Shown here in pieces: positions 8,555 through 18,600 of a DNA stretch of 32,148 nucleotides. The stretch spans positions 1 through 32,148 of the forward strand of contig JAMONV010000052.1 of the NCBI GenBank assembly GCA_027066365.1, in the 5' to 3' direction. Source of the DNA: Flavobacteriales bacterium. Its GTDB lineage: Bacteria > Bacteroidota > Bacteroidia > Flavobacteriales > Flavobacteriaceae. A program made the translations under genes and the position numbers. Position 1 is the first letter of the stretch. Each line of letters begins with the position of its first letter. Below the pieces are notes generated by a model that saw nothing but the letters and a program-made list of their open reading frames with translations, made no database searches and had not been told where the DNA came from.

Positions 8555-9844
8555 TCAAAGCCGTTTGGTGATGACCGAACGTGGAAGGAATGATTTGACG
8601 TCGTATATGATTCCGTTGTTTTTTTTGAGTTTTACAAAATCCAAATCTTTAAATTCGCGATGAGCAACGGCAAGGATGATGGCATCGTAAGGAGCGTTAG
8701 CTTCGGGGTTGGGGGTTAGTTGGAATCCGTATTCGTGTTTGACTTCTTCCGGGTTAGCCCAAGGGTCATAAATATCCACATTGATTTTGTAGGATAAAAG
8801 TTCGTTGATTACGTCGATGACGCGAGAATTACGGATATCTGGGGTGTTTTCCTTGAAGGTAATTCCCAGCACCAAAACTTTGGAGCCTTTTATGGTTAAA
8901 TCGTTGTGAATCATGGTTTTAACCGTTTCGGCCGCGACGTATTTCCCCATGCTGTCATTCATGCGTCTTCCTGCGAGAATAATTTCCGGATGATATCCCG
9001 CTTCTTGGGCTTTTTGTGCCAAATAGAACGGATCTACGCCAATGCAATGTCCGCCTACCAATCCGGGTGTGAATTTGATGAAATTCCACTTGGTGGCGGC
9101 GGCTTCCAAAACATCGGAAGTGTCGATATTCAGCAGGTTAAAGATTTTTGCCAGTTCGTTGACGAAGGCTATGTTGATATCACGTTGGGCGTTTTCGATA
9201 ACTTTGGCGGCTTCGGCTACTTTGATGGAAGGTGCCGGGTGTGTTCCCGCTTGAATGATGGTTCGGTATAAGGCGTCGATTTTTTGTGCGGCTTCGGGAG
9301 TTGAACCGGAAGTAATTTTTTTGATGTTGTGTATGCGTCTTTTTTTATCGCCGGGATTGATGCGTTCGGGTGAATACCCTGCAAAGAAGTCGAGGTTAAA
9401 TTTGAGTCCCGAAGTTTTTTCCAATACGGGTACGCAAATTTCTTCCGTGACACCGGGGTATACAGTGGATTCATAAATTACGATGTCGCCGTGTTGAAGG
9501 TATTTTCCTACGGTTTCGCTTGCTTTGATCAAGGGTGTCAGCACGGGACGGTTGTGTTTGTCGATGGGCGTGGGTACGGTAACGATGTAAATATTGGAGC
9601 CGGTCAGATCGGAGGGGTTATCCGTAGGATAAAATCCGGCATGGCGGTCGTTTTTGGATTTCAATACCGATTGTAATTCTCCGGGTTCGGCTTCTTTGGT
9701 GATGTCGTAGCCGTTCCGTAGTTCATCGATGCGTTTGGGATTGATATCGAAGCCGGTTACGGGATAATGTTTGGCAAATTCAATGGCCAAAGGCAGTCCC
9801 ACATAGCCCAGTCCGATAATGCTTATTTTATCATTTGAATTCAT
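8555..9844 (-). CDS. UDP-N-acetyl-D-hexosamine 6-dehydrogenase, WbpA/TviB-like
   Basis: 429 aa. Oxidises the C6 hydroxyl of a UDP-N-acetylhexosamine to the uronic acid using two NAD+. The N-terminal Rossmann motif is [12 protein letters not shown] (9-20) with the acidic ribose-binding residue in GFDIN (31-35). The catalytic cysteine is C267 in [21 protein letters not shown] (157-166) and the C-terminal domain motif [14 protein letters not shown] are family signatures. The preference for N-acetyl sugars rather than UDP-glucose is inferred from the WbpA/TviB-like motifs and the paired epimerase. It lies 12 nt downstream of wzc in the operon. Confidence 0.9.
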   Translation of the reverse strand: MNSNDKISIIGLGYVGLPLAIEFAKHYPVTGFDINPKRIDELRNGYDITKEAEPGELQSVLKSKNDRHAGFYPTDNPSDLTGSNIYIVTVPTPIDKHNRPVLTPLIKASETVGKYLQHGDIVIYESTVYPGVTEEICVPVLEKTSGLKFNLDFFAGYSPERINPGDKKRRIHNIKKITSGSTPEAAQKIDALYRTIIQAGTHPAPSIKVAEAAKVIENAQRDINIAFVNELAKIFNLLNIDTSDVLEAAATKWNFIKFTPGLVGGHCIGVDPFYLAQKAQEAGYHPEIILAGRRMNDSMGKYVAAETVKTMIHNDLTIKGSKVLVLGITFKENTPDIRNSRVIDVINELLSYKINVDIYDPWANPEEVKHEYGFQLTPNPEANAPYDAIILAVAHREFKDLDFVKLKKNNGIIYDVKSFLPRSVITKRL

Positions 9845-9856
9845 TCGGTTTAATTT

Positions 9857-12337
9857 TTAGGATTCGGAGGAGAAAAACCGGTGGAAAAATTCTTTGAATT
9901 TTTCTTTGAATGTCTTACGATTTGTGAAACTGTATGCTTTGTAGCCTTCGCGTCCGTATGCATAAGCATAACGACTGTGATATGCGTAACGTTTCAACAG
10001 ATTGATGCGATAATCGTTGTAAATGATACCGATATTGTCGATGGTTTTATTTTCGTGGTATTCGTTGACGAGGTTCAAATAACTTTTTTTGGAATAATTT
10101 TCCCGGATAACATAACCCATGAAGTCGGCGTATTGATTGAGAATAATACTGTCGGGAACCAATCCGAGGGGCGGACTGTCCACAATGATATAATCGAATT
10201 CTTGCATAAGATAGTCAAATAAGTGATGAACTCTGTCGCTTTCGATTAATCCTGCGATATCGTCTTTGAAGTTTTGTATGGAAGATCCGGCGGGGATAAA
10301 ATAGAGGTTTTTAACGAAGGTTTCTTTGATGATATCTTGGGGTTGCATGTCTGTTTTCAATAAGAAGTCACTGATGCCCGTTCCGTTGGATTTTAGTTTG
10401 AAATAGCGGTAAGTTTTCGGTTTTCGTATATCGAATTCGAGCAAAACGGTTTTTTGTCCGCCGGAAGCATTAATAGCGGCTAAATTGCTTGAAATGAATG
10501 TTTTTCCTTCGCCGGAAGTGGTGGAAGTGATGATGATGGTCTTGGCTTTATTCTTTGCCGGTAAAGTAAAGCGAATATTGGTTCTGAGGGTGCTAAAAGA
10601 TTCTCTGATTTGCGTGCCGGATTTGTCGTTTAGAACGGGTAATTTTTCATTGTTGTGGGAATGGAAAATGGTGCCGATTAGCCGGATGGGGGTGAGGCGT
10701 TTAATTTCTTCTTCGGCATAAATGGTTTCGTCGGTGACGGTTTTTATCAATATCCAAAGGGCGGGCAATAGTAAAGCAATCATCAAGAACAAGAGATAAT
10801 TGGCTTGGCGGTTGGGGGCGATGGGGCTTTGGCCTGTGTCTTTGGCATTGTCCAATACCTTGATGGTGGATTGGTTGGATGCTTTCACGATGTTGACTTC
10901 ATTGCGTTTTTGGAGCAAGTAACTGTAAATTTCATCTTTGATTTTGTAATCGCGTTTGAGGTCGATGAAGTTTTTCAATTCCGAAGGTAATTTGTTGAGT
11001 TTGTTTTCCAGTGCATTGATTTGGGATTGCAGGAATTGCATTTGTCGATTGAGGTTGTAAAGTGCCGAATGGACTGCCGTTTCCAGCGCCGATTTCAATT
11101 CTTCTATTTTGAGATTTAATTCTTGCACGGGGATGGCATCGGGACTCAGGGTGGCTTCCAGTTGTTTTTTTTGGATGCTTAAGGAGGTGATTTGCTTTAC
11201 TTTATCAACAATTAATGGGTCTTCAATGCCTACAACCGAAGGAGCGGGGATTCGATCCAAGTGATTATTGCGGATGGTATTGAGCAGGGTTTGGTAATAC
11301 ATTTTTTTGGTGGAGAGCTGGTTTTTGGTTTGATCCAATTCGATTAATTGGGAATATAGGTTGGCCGAAGGGTTGTCCAGTGCGAATTCCACTTTTCCTT
11401 TTTGAAAAGCTTCCAATTTTTTGCCCGATGCGTCCAAATCTTTTCGTATAAATTTCAAGGTGGAGTCAATGAATTTGAGCGTATTAATGGCAAAACTGTT
11501 TTTATCTTCCAGGAGTTTGTCTTTCAGTTCACTCACCGAAGTGTTGAGAAATTTTTCCAATTTCTTTTTATTTACGCCTTTCATGGACAAACGTATCATG
11601 GAAGTGCCTTTCACATTTTGCACAAATAAATGCCGGAAATGGTTGACTACGGAATTGAAGTTTAAAAATTTAAAAAAATAAATTTTGTTTTTTTTCGCTT
11701 CGGCTTTCGGATTTAGGATGATGGTGCCGTGAAAAAAATCTTCGTCGATGTGTTCGCCGAATCGATAGTTTTTTTTGAATGTTTTATTTTTGAGCTGGAT
11801 TTTCCGGGTTTGTTCGTCGTGATAATTCCATGCGGTGAAAAGACTGTCTTCGGTTTGATAGCTTAACGTAAATGTGTCGGGAGAAACTATGCGGATGGCG
11901 AAGGGAAGTCCGGTGATTTGATATTGTTTTTCATCCGGTTGAACGATGAAGGGAGCTTTTCCGTAGATATCAACCGGAAAGTATTTTCCTTCTATGTAAT
12001 AATCGATATAAAGTTTTAGTTTTTTAACGATTTGTTCGTTATGGTTACGGGATTTAAAAGTGGTCATTATCGTATTAACCTTGTCGCTGGGTCCGCCCCA
12101 ATTAAATACTAAACTCATATTGGTGGTAAAGAAGGGATTTTGGCGGTCTTTGACGGAAATCAACGTATCAAGTTTGTAAATATTGGGTTTTCGTTTATTA
12201 TATTCGTGTGCCAAGAATAATCCCAAGAGCATGGTTGCCAGGAACCACGGCCAGTTTTTCAGCATGCGAAAAAAAAGCAACTTGACGTTGATAAAATCTT
12301 CGACGTGTTCTTTGAAGTTTTTTTCTTTTTCCGTCAT
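9857..12337 (-). CDS. wzc: Wzc-type polysaccharide co-polymerase with tyrosine autokinase
   Basis: An 826-aa inner-membrane protein that controls polymer length and export with Wza. A first membrane segment (about 30-46) and a second (about 513-532) flank a large periplasmic Wzz-like region with coiled coils (about 285-320 and 385-455). A proline motif SPIAPNRQ precedes the second membrane segment. The cytoplasmic BY-kinase has Walker A SGEGKT (608-613), Walker A' VLLEFDIR (631-638) and Walker B YIIVD (716-720). The tail carries a tyrosine cluster (Y773, Y776, Y784, Y786, Y790, Y792, Y794, Y799, Y802), the expected autophosphorylation site. It sits 12 nt after wza. Confidence 0.93.
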   Translation of the reverse strand: MTEKEKNFKEHVEDFINVKLLFFRMLKNWPWFLATMLLGLFLAHEYNKRKPNIYKLDTLISVKDRQNPFFTTNMSLVFNWGGPSDKVNTIMTTFKSRNHNEQIVKKLKLYIDYYIEGKYFPVDIYGKAPFIVQPDEKQYQITGLPFAIRIVSPDTFTLSYQTEDSLFTAWNYHDEQTRKIQLKNKTFKKNYRFGEHIDEDFFHGTIILNPKAEAKKNKIYFFKFLNFNSVVNHFRHLFVQNVKGTSMIRLSMKGVNKKKLEKFLNTSVSELKDKLLEDKNSFAINTLKFIDSTLKFIRKDLDASGKKLEAFQKGKVEFALDNPSANLYSQLIELDQTKNQLSTKKMYYQTLLNTIRNNHLDRIPAPSVVGIEDPLIVDKVKQITSLSIQKKQLEATLSPDAIPVQELNLKIEELKSALETAVHSALYNLNRQMQFLQSQINALENKLNKLPSELKNFIDLKRDYKIKDEIYSYLLQKRNEVNIVKASNQSTIKVLDNAKDTGQSPIAPNRQANYLLFLMIALLLPALWILIKTVTDETIYAEEEIKRLTPIRLIGTIFHSHNNEKLPVLNDKSGTQIRESFSTLRTNIRFTLPAKNKAKTIIITSTTSGEGKTFISSNLAAINASGGQKTVLLEFDIRKPKTYRYFKLKSNGTGISDFLLKTDMQPQDIIKETFVKNLYFIPAGSSIQNFKDDIAGLIESDRVHHLFDYLMQEFDYIIVDSPPLGLVPDSIILNQYADFMGYVIRENYSKKSYLNLVNEYHENKTIDNIGIIYNDYRINLLKRYAYHSRYAYAYGREGYKAYSFTNRKTFKEKFKEFFHRFFSSES

Positions 12338-12349
12338 GTTTTCCTGCGC

Positions 12350-13138
12350 TTATTTGGTTCTGTTCGAGAAAAGGTAAATGGATATTCCGAAGGAAACGAT
12401 ACTGAATACCGTAGTAAGGGTTGAAATTAAGGTGGTTCCGGTTCCGATGGTTTTTTGCGGTAGCGGTTTAACATAAACGATATCATTGTTTTGCAAATAA
12501 AAGAAGGGTGAATTCATGACGCTTTTCCGGGTTAAGTCCAAATGTTCGATTTGCCGGGTTCCATCGGCTAATTGGCGGATAATCATAACGTCGGTGCGGT
12601 CGCCGGTCAGTTGAATATCGCCGGCTTGGGCAATGGCTTTGAGTATATCGGGGTTTTCTTCGAGCAATATAACGGTTCCGCTGTGTGCCACTTCGCCGAG
12701 AACCGTCACTGATATTCCGGCCGGGAGTACTTTCACGTAAACGTCTTCGGGATGGCGAAAGAATTTTCGTAGTAATTCGTCTTTAATATCTTTTTTGAGT
12801 TCGTCGGAGGTTTTGCCACGTGCTTTGATTCGACCGATTACCGGTAAGTCAATAAATCCTTCTTTGTCGACGTGATAGGTGATGAAATAGGTGTTTTGTC
12901 CCGATATGTTTCGCGTATCTGTTTTGCCGGTTAACAATTGGTTGATTTGTTCGTCGCGGGTTTTGATGTCGATATAGATTCGGTCGAAAGTTTTAAAGCG
13001 ATATGCTTCGTTCCCGTGCGCTTGAATTTCGGAATGATCGTTTTGCAAATAAATCAATTTTTTGGTGGGAATACACGACTGCATAAAAACCAATAAAAAA
13101 ATAATGCTTCCTAAAATCCCGGTTCGTTTAAAATTCAT
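12350..13138 (-). CDS. wza: Wza-type polysaccharide export lipoprotein
   Basis: 262 aa. A lipoprotein signal ends at C22 (VFMQSC). The Poly_export domain (about residues 45-125, including FKTFDRIYIDIKTRDEQIN and YHVDKEGFIDLPVIGRIKARG) is followed by one SLBB-like domain (about 133-215: VLGEVAHSGTVILLEENPDILKAI and NNDIVYVKPLPQK). The protein closes with a C-terminal hydrophobic helix (about 237-258), common in Bacteroidota members in place of the long barrel helix of E. coli Wza. It is shorter than E. coli Wza (about 380 aa), as is usual in this phylum. First gene of the export operon, directly upstream of wzc. Confidence 0.9.
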   Translation of the reverse strand: MNFKRTGILGSIIFLLVFMQSCIPTKKLIYLQNDHSEIQAHGNEAYRFKTFDRIYIDIKTRDEQINQLLTGKTDTRNISGQNTYFITYHVDKEGFIDLPVIGRIKARGKTSDELKKDIKDELLRKFFRHPEDVYVKVLPAGISVTVLGEVAHSGTVILLEENPDILKAIAQAGDIQLTGDRTDVMIIRQLADGTRQIEHLDLTRKSVMNSPFFYLQNNDIVYVKPLPQKTIGTGTTLISTLTTVFSIVSFGISIYLFSNRTK

Positions 13139-13160
13139 GGCATTGCTCTAAATGATTTTA

Positions 13161-13168
13161 CAAATATA
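13161..13168 (-). promoter_or_regulatory. Candidate -7 box for the wza-wzc polysaccharide operon
   Basis: TATATTTG on the minus strand matches TAnnTTTG and ends 22 nt before the wza ATG. It fills the 31-nt gap between hflX and wza, so the -33 region would lie within the 3' end of hflX; no clear TTG at 17-23 nt was found there. Confidence 0.4.
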
Positions 13169-13169
13169 G

Positions 13170-14330
13170 TCAAAATTCCAAATCGGGGTAGAGAAAATCG
13201 TTATGGGGATATCGTTTGATATGAATTTTCCGGACTTCGTCATAAAGGGTTTTTCGCAGGCGGTCGAATCCTTTTTTGCTGATGGCGGAAATCATGACGA
13301 CGGGCGAGTCGTAAATTTTAAATTGGTTTTTCAATACCGTGAGTTGTTCCGGGGTGATCCGATCGATTTTATTTAGGACGAGGATGCTGTTTTTGTTCGC
13401 TGCACCTATTTCGGCGAGGGTTTCCCTTACGGTAGTCAAGTGTTTTTGCATTTGCGGGTGCGCGGCGTCGGCGACATGAAGCAAGAGATCTGCTTCGCGG
13501 ATTTCGTCGAGCGTGGATTTGAAAGCTTCGATCAGTTGTGTGGGTAATTTACGAATAAATCCGACGGTATCGCTCAATAGAAATGGCAAATTGCCGATTT
13601 GGATTTTATCGACTTTGGTATCCAGTGTGGCGAAAAGTTTGTTTTCGGCGAACACGCCCGATTTGGCCAAGGCATTCATCAGGGTGGATTTACCAACGTT
13701 GGTATAACCTACCAGAGCAACACGTACCAATTTTCCCCGGTTGCTACGTTGCACTTTCTTTTGCTTGTCGATTTTGGCCAATTGTTTTTTTAGATCGGCA
13801 ATACGTTTGTTTACGATACGCCGGTCGGTTTCGATTTCCCGTTCGCCGGGGCCGCGCATGCCGATACCGCCGCGTTGGCGTTCGAGGTGAGTCCACATGC
13901 CTTTTAAGCGGGGAAGCAGGTATTGATATTGTGCCAGTTCCACTTGCGTTCGTGCATGAGCGGTGCGTGCGCGCATGGCAAAAATATCGAGAATCAAAGT
14001 GGTCCGGTCAAGGATTTTAACGCTTAATTCTTTTTCCAAGCGGAATTGTTGAGCCGGCGAAAGTTCATCGTCAAAAACCACCGTATCGATTCGGTTTTCG
14101 ACAATAAATCTTCGGATTTCTTCCAGTTTTCCTTTCCCGACAAATGTTTGCGGATTGGGATGCGAGAGTGTTTGGATAAAACGTTTTACGGGTTGTCCGC
14201 CGGCGGTTCGCACCAAAAATTCAAGCTCATTCAAGTATTCTTCCAGTTCCTGCCGGGTTTGCCCTTTTGTAACCAGTCCGACGAGAATAGCCCTTTCGGG
14301 GGACGCTTTGATATTTTTGTTCTCGATCAA
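13170..14330 (-). CDS. hflX: Ribosome-associated GTPase HflX
   Basis: 386 aa. HflX splits stalled or hibernating ribosomes. The N-terminal HflX domain (about 12-200) contains NPQTFVGKGKLEEI (59-72), VFDDELSPAQ (85-94) and the glycine-rich RQRGGIGMRGPGEREIETDRR stretch (151-171), which continues into a coiled linker. The G domain has G1 GYTNVGKS (208-215), G3 DTVG (254-257) and G4 NKID (320-323). The start agrees with family length. It is divergent from rpoD and upstream of wza on the same strand, from which it may be read as an independent unit. Confidence 0.95.
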   Translation of the reverse strand: MIENKNIKASPERAILVGLVTKGQTRQELEEYLNELEFLVRTAGGQPVKRFIQTLSHPNPQTFVGKGKLEEIRRFIVENRIDTVVFDDELSPAQQFRLEKELSVKILDRTTLILDIFAMRARTAHARTQVELAQYQYLLPRLKGMWTHLERQRGGIGMRGPGEREIETDRRIVNKRIADLKKQLAKIDKQKKVQRSNRGKLVRVALVGYTNVGKSTLMNALAKSGVFAENKLFATLDTKVDKIQIGNLPFLLSDTVGFIRKLPTQLIEAFKSTLDEIREADLLLHVADAAHPQMQKHLTTVRETLAEIGAANKNSILVLNKIDRITPEQLTVLKNQFKIYDSPVVMISAISKKGFDRLRKTLYDEVRKIHIKRYPHNDFLYPDLEF

Positions 14331-14349
14331 AGGGATAAATCTTTTCTTG

Positions 14350-14357
14350 CAAAAGTA
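14350..14357 (-). promoter_or_regulatory. Candidate -7 box for hflX
   Basis: TACTTTTG on the minus strand matches TAnnTTTG and ends 19 nt before the hflX ATG. No TTG is present at a suitable distance upstream. Confidence 0.35.
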
Positions 14358-14384
14358 AAGAAATTCCGAATTTATAACGGGATG

Positions 14385-14392
14385 TAATTTTG
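14385..14392 (+). promoter_or_regulatory. Candidate -7 box for rpoD
   Basis: TAATTTTG matches TAnnTTTG and lies 102 nt before the rpoD ATG, so the mRNA leader would be longer than for other genes here. No well-placed -33 TTG was found. It lies 27 nt from the opposite-strand hflX box. Confidence 0.25.
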
Positions 14393-14494
14393 TTTATGCA
14401 TTTGATTTTATTGGGCGCACAAATGTTTATTCGATTTTTTTGTAACAAAATCCGGGTTTATACGTATATATAAGTGAAAACACAAATCAGCGCC

Positions 14495-15358
14495 ATGAGA
14501 CAACTGAAAATCACCAAACAAGTCACCAACCGCGAGACTGCCTCTTTGGACAAATATCTTCAAGAAATTGCCAAGGTAGATTTGATAACCGCCGACGAAG
14601 AAGTGGAATTGGCTCAACGTATCAAAGCAGGAGATGAAAAAGCATTGGAAAAATTGGTGAAAGCCAATTTGCGTTTTGTCGTATCGGTTGCCAAGCAATA
14701 TCAAAATCAAGGTCTTTCCTTGCCCGATTTGATCAACGAAGGAAATATGGGATTGATTAAAGCGGCCAAGCGGTTTGACGAAACACGCGGATTTAAGTTT
14801 ATTTCCTATGCGGTATGGTGGATTCGCCAGTCCATTTTGCAAGCATTGGCGGAGCAGTCGCGTATTGTGCGTTTGCCTTTGAATAAAATAGGAACGATAA
14901 ATAAAATCAATAAAGCATATGCTTTGCTTGAACAAAAATTGGAACGTCCGCCTTCGGTGGAAGAGTTGGCCGAGGAATTGGATATGAATCCTTCCGATGT
15001 GAAAGAATCGTTGAAAAATGCAGGGCGCCATATTTCCATGGATGCCCCGCTTGTGGAAGGTGAAGACGCCAATTTATATGATGTATTGCGTGCCGGCGAT
15101 ATGCCCAATCCCGATAAAGAATTAATGCAGGAATCACTTCGCATAGAAATCGAGCGCGCTTTGAATACGCTTACGCCGCGGGAAGCCGACGTGATTCGTT
15201 TGTATTACGGCTTAAACGGAAATCATCCCTTGACTTTGGAAGAAATCGGCGAAACGTTCGGTTTGACACGTGAGCGGGTTCGTCAAATCAAAGAAAAAGC
15301 CATACGTCGTTTGAAACATAATTCCCGGAGCCAAATTTTGAAAAAATATTTGGGATAA
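14495..15358 (+). CDS. rpoD: Primary RNA polymerase sigma factor RpoD/SigA
   Basis: 287 aa, the length and sequence of the Bacteroidota primary sigma factor, which lacks the long region 1.1 and insertion of E. coli sigma70. Region 1.2 is SLDKYLQEI; region 2 runs from about 60 to 115 with [41 protein letters not shown] and RQSI; region 3 includes RIVRLPLNK; region 4.2 has the helix-turn-helix [31 protein letters not shown] at 14474 would add seven residues (MKTQISA), but homologues begin [10 protein letters not shown], so ATG 14495 is preferred. This factor is expected to read the TAnnTTTG promoters found through the window. A terminator follows. Confidence 0.96.
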   Translation: MRQLKITKQVTNRETASLDKYLQEIAKVDLITADEEVELAQRIKAGDEKALEKLVKANLRFVVSVAKQYQNQGLSLPDLINEGNMGLIKAAKRFDETRGFKFISYAVWWIRQSILQALAEQSRIVRLPLNKIGTINKINKAYALLEQKLERPPSVEELAEELDMNPSDVKESLKNAGRHISMDAPLVEGEDANLYDVLRAGDMPNPDKELMQESLRIEIERALNTLTPREADVIRLYYGLNGNHPLTLEEIGETFGLTRERVRQIKEKAIRRLKHNSRSQILKKYLG

Positions 15359-15385
15359 ATTTAAAACTTAATTGATTAAACTTGC

Positions 15386-15420
15386 AAATCCGGTATGTAA
15401 TCAGGCATACTGGATTTTTA
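15386..15420 (+). terminator. Intrinsic terminator after rpoD
   Basis: A 12-bp stem with one G-T wobble (AAATCCGGTATG / CATACTGGATTT), 8-nt loop, followed by TTA, lies 27 nt after the rpoD stop. Confidence 0.78.
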
Positions 15421-15634
15421 TTTGCTCATATCAAGGGATAAATGGCAAGTGCATGATTTTGATGTTGGAAAATTGGTGTTTTTGATTTCATTTAACCGGA
15501 TTTTAAGTACAATCTTCGATTTTTGTTGACAAAGTATCGTGATGGAACCGGCTCATTCGATGTCAGAGGATTGTAGATAGAAATCTAAGGACAAAAGGCA
15601 GGGATGTTTCGAAAAAGTCGATTATTTGCGGTTT

Positions 15635-15642
15635 TATTTTTG
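15635..15642 (+). promoter_or_regulatory. Candidate -7 box for the NagZ/beta-lactamase operon
   Basis: TATTTTTG matches TAnnTTTG and ends 16 nt before ATG 15659 (40 nt before ATG 15683). No TTG lies 17-23 nt upstream. The 215 nt between the rpoD terminator and this site show no ORF or RNA that I can recognise. Confidence 0.35.
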
Positions 15643-15658
15643 CTTGAATTTTCGTAAT

Positions 15659-18600
15659 ATGTCACCGCAAAAAACGAGATTTATGAGAAGAGGTTTTGCA
15701 GGACTGTCGATTTTGTTTTTTTCCTCGATTCTTTTGGCTCAACAGCCGGATCCTTTCTATCTGGACAGCACGGCTGAAGCGATGGTTGATCGAATGTATA
15801 AGGCGATGACGCCGGAAGAAAAAATCGGTCAGTTGTTTATGATGCGCATTCCTTCGGAATATACTCCCGAGAATATCCGGCTTGTGGAGCATTATTTGCG
15901 TGATTTACACATGGGCGGAATGGGTTATTTGAAGGGGCATCCGACGGATCATTTGCAAATGAACAATTATATTCAATCACATAGTAAAATTCCCGTGATT
16001 TTGGCCATTGACGCGGAGTGGGGATTGGCCATGCGATTGGATTCGGTAATTCCTTATCCGTGGTTTATGACTTTGGGCGCTATTCGTGACGACAGTTTGA
16101 TATATCGCATAGGGCGGAGGATGGGCAGGCAATTATCGTCATTGGGATATGGAATGAATTATTCGCCGGATGTGGATATTAATACCAATCCGTTAAATCC
16201 GATAATAGGGAACCGTTCGTTCGGTGAGGATAAGCATAATGTGGCGCAAAAGGGTTACCTGATCATGAAAGGGATGCAGGATGAGAAAATTTTAACAACC
16301 GCCAAACATTTTCCCGGCCATGGCGACACTTCACAAGATTCCCATAAAACTTTGCCTACGGTGAATTTCGATTCGTTACGTATCGACAGTGTCGAATTGT
16401 ATCCTTATAAATATTTGATTCCTAGAGGTTTAACGGGTGTTATGGTGGCGCATTTACGCATTCCGGCACTGGATTATACGGGCATGCCTTCCACCATTTC
16501 AAAGCCGGTGGTTGACGGGATACTAAAAAAGAAACTGGGTTTTTGGGGAATTATCATGACCGATGCTATGGTGATGAAGGGTGTAGCGGATTATACTTCA
16601 CCCGAAGAAGCGGATTTGAAAGCTTTTATGGCCGGAAACGATATCGTCTTATTCAGTGCCGATCCGGATAAGAGTTTTGCATATTTTCTAGAAGCCTATC
16701 GTCAGGGAATAATTACCGAAGAAAGATTGGCCGAATCGGTTAAAAAGATATTGCGCGCCAAACTTTGGGCGGGGTTGTTCGATTATAAGCCGAGACCAAT
16801 GTCAAACGTGCGATTGATCAGCACACATGAAGATACCTTGTTGGTGAACGAAGCCTTTGAGAAAGCCGTCACTTTGATTAAAAATCTAAATGATTTTTTG
16901 CCTTTTGTCGATTTGGAGAAGAAGACTGCATATGTTGCGTTGGGTGACGAAAAAGACCGGGACAGTTTGTTTTATACCTATTTAAATAAATATCAACCGG
17001 TGAAAAAGGTTTCGGTAAACGATACGTCGGATGTGAAACGATTGTCGGTATTCGACCGGGTGATCATCGGCGTATTCAAAAATACGTCCAATCCTTGGAA
17101 ACCCTATAAATTATCGAAGCGGACAAAAATGTTAATTGAGGCCGTATCACGATCGAAACCTACAGCAACGATTATTTTCACTTCACCCTATGCATTGTTG
17201 CCTTGGAAAGAAGAATTGCCGGGCGAAGCCGTTGCGGTGGCCTATCAAAATACGGAATTTACGCAAAGAATCGTTCCGCAACAAATATTTGGTGCCTTGC
17301 CGTTTTTGGGAAAATTACCGGTTTCCGTCAATCGAAAATATCGGGTCAATCATGGGATTTTGACGAAAAAAATCGGACGGTTGGCATACGGTTATCCGGA
17401 ACAGGAAGGTATGGATAGCCGGATTTTGCAACGAGGCGTGGATTCGCTCATGCAAATAATGTTGGATACCATGGCGGCACCGGGAGGAGTGGTTTTGGCG
17501 GCACGCAACGGACGGATTGTCTTTTTGAAAGCATACGGTAAACATCGATACGACGGAGAAATCGATACCCGAACGGATGATATATTTGATTTGGCTTCGG
17601 TGACAAAGGTGATTTCTTCCACCTCGAGTATGATGCGTATTTATGACCAAGGCGGGTTTAAGCTCAATGACCGTTTGGGGGATCTGTTGCCTTATTTAAA
17701 GGGAAGTAATAAGGATACTTTGGATATTATTTCGGTTTTGTCGCATTATGCCCGTTTGAAATCATGGATTCCTTTTTACAGGCAAACATACGATACGGTT
17801 TCTCGAAATCCTTTAAAAGTGGTTCCGAGTTCGCGATATTACCGTTATAAACCCGAGCCGGGATTTGATTTAATTGTAGCAAAGAATTTTTATTTAATTT
17901 CTTCGTATCCCGACACGATTTGGCAGCAAATCAAAGACGCACCGCAATACGAAGAGCGTAAGTACCGTTATAGCGGCCTACCGTTTTTATTATGGAAAAA
18001 ATTTATGACAGAACATTATCAAACGGATTTAGATATTTATGTGGATTCAGCTTTTTACCGGCCGATGGGGGCGATGAGTTTAACTTATAATGCATGGAAA
18101 AAATTTTCGCCGGCGCGTATTGTGCCTTCGGAAATCGATGTATATTGGCGTCATCAGGAACTGATCGGATATGTTCATGACATGGCTGCGGCTATGCTTG
18201 GCGGCGTGAGCGGAAATGCGGGATTATTCGGTAATGCGGAAGATTTGGCTAAAATGATGCAAATGCATTTACAAGGAGGTTTTTACGGAGGCCGTCGCTA
18301 TATTAGCGATACGACGGAACAACGTTTTCGCACACGACATTTTGCAGCGGATAGTGTTCGGCGAGGTTTGGGTTGGGATATGCCGCAATTTAAAGGAACC
18401 GTAGGCCCTACTTTTGAAGAAATTTCGCCCCGGAGTTTCGGGCACCAGGGTTTTACGGGCACGATGGTTTGGGCCGATCCCGAAGAAAATATCGTTTATG
18501 TTTTTCTTTCAAACCGCACTTGGCCGGGTTTTGAGAACAAAAACAATCCCGGGTGGTATAACAATTTGCTTTCGGAATTAAACATCCGGAGCGAAGTGCA

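Noticed and set aside
14474-14494. GTG start for rpoD
   Set aside because: Primary sigma factors of this phylum begin [10 protein letters not shown], matching ATG 14495.
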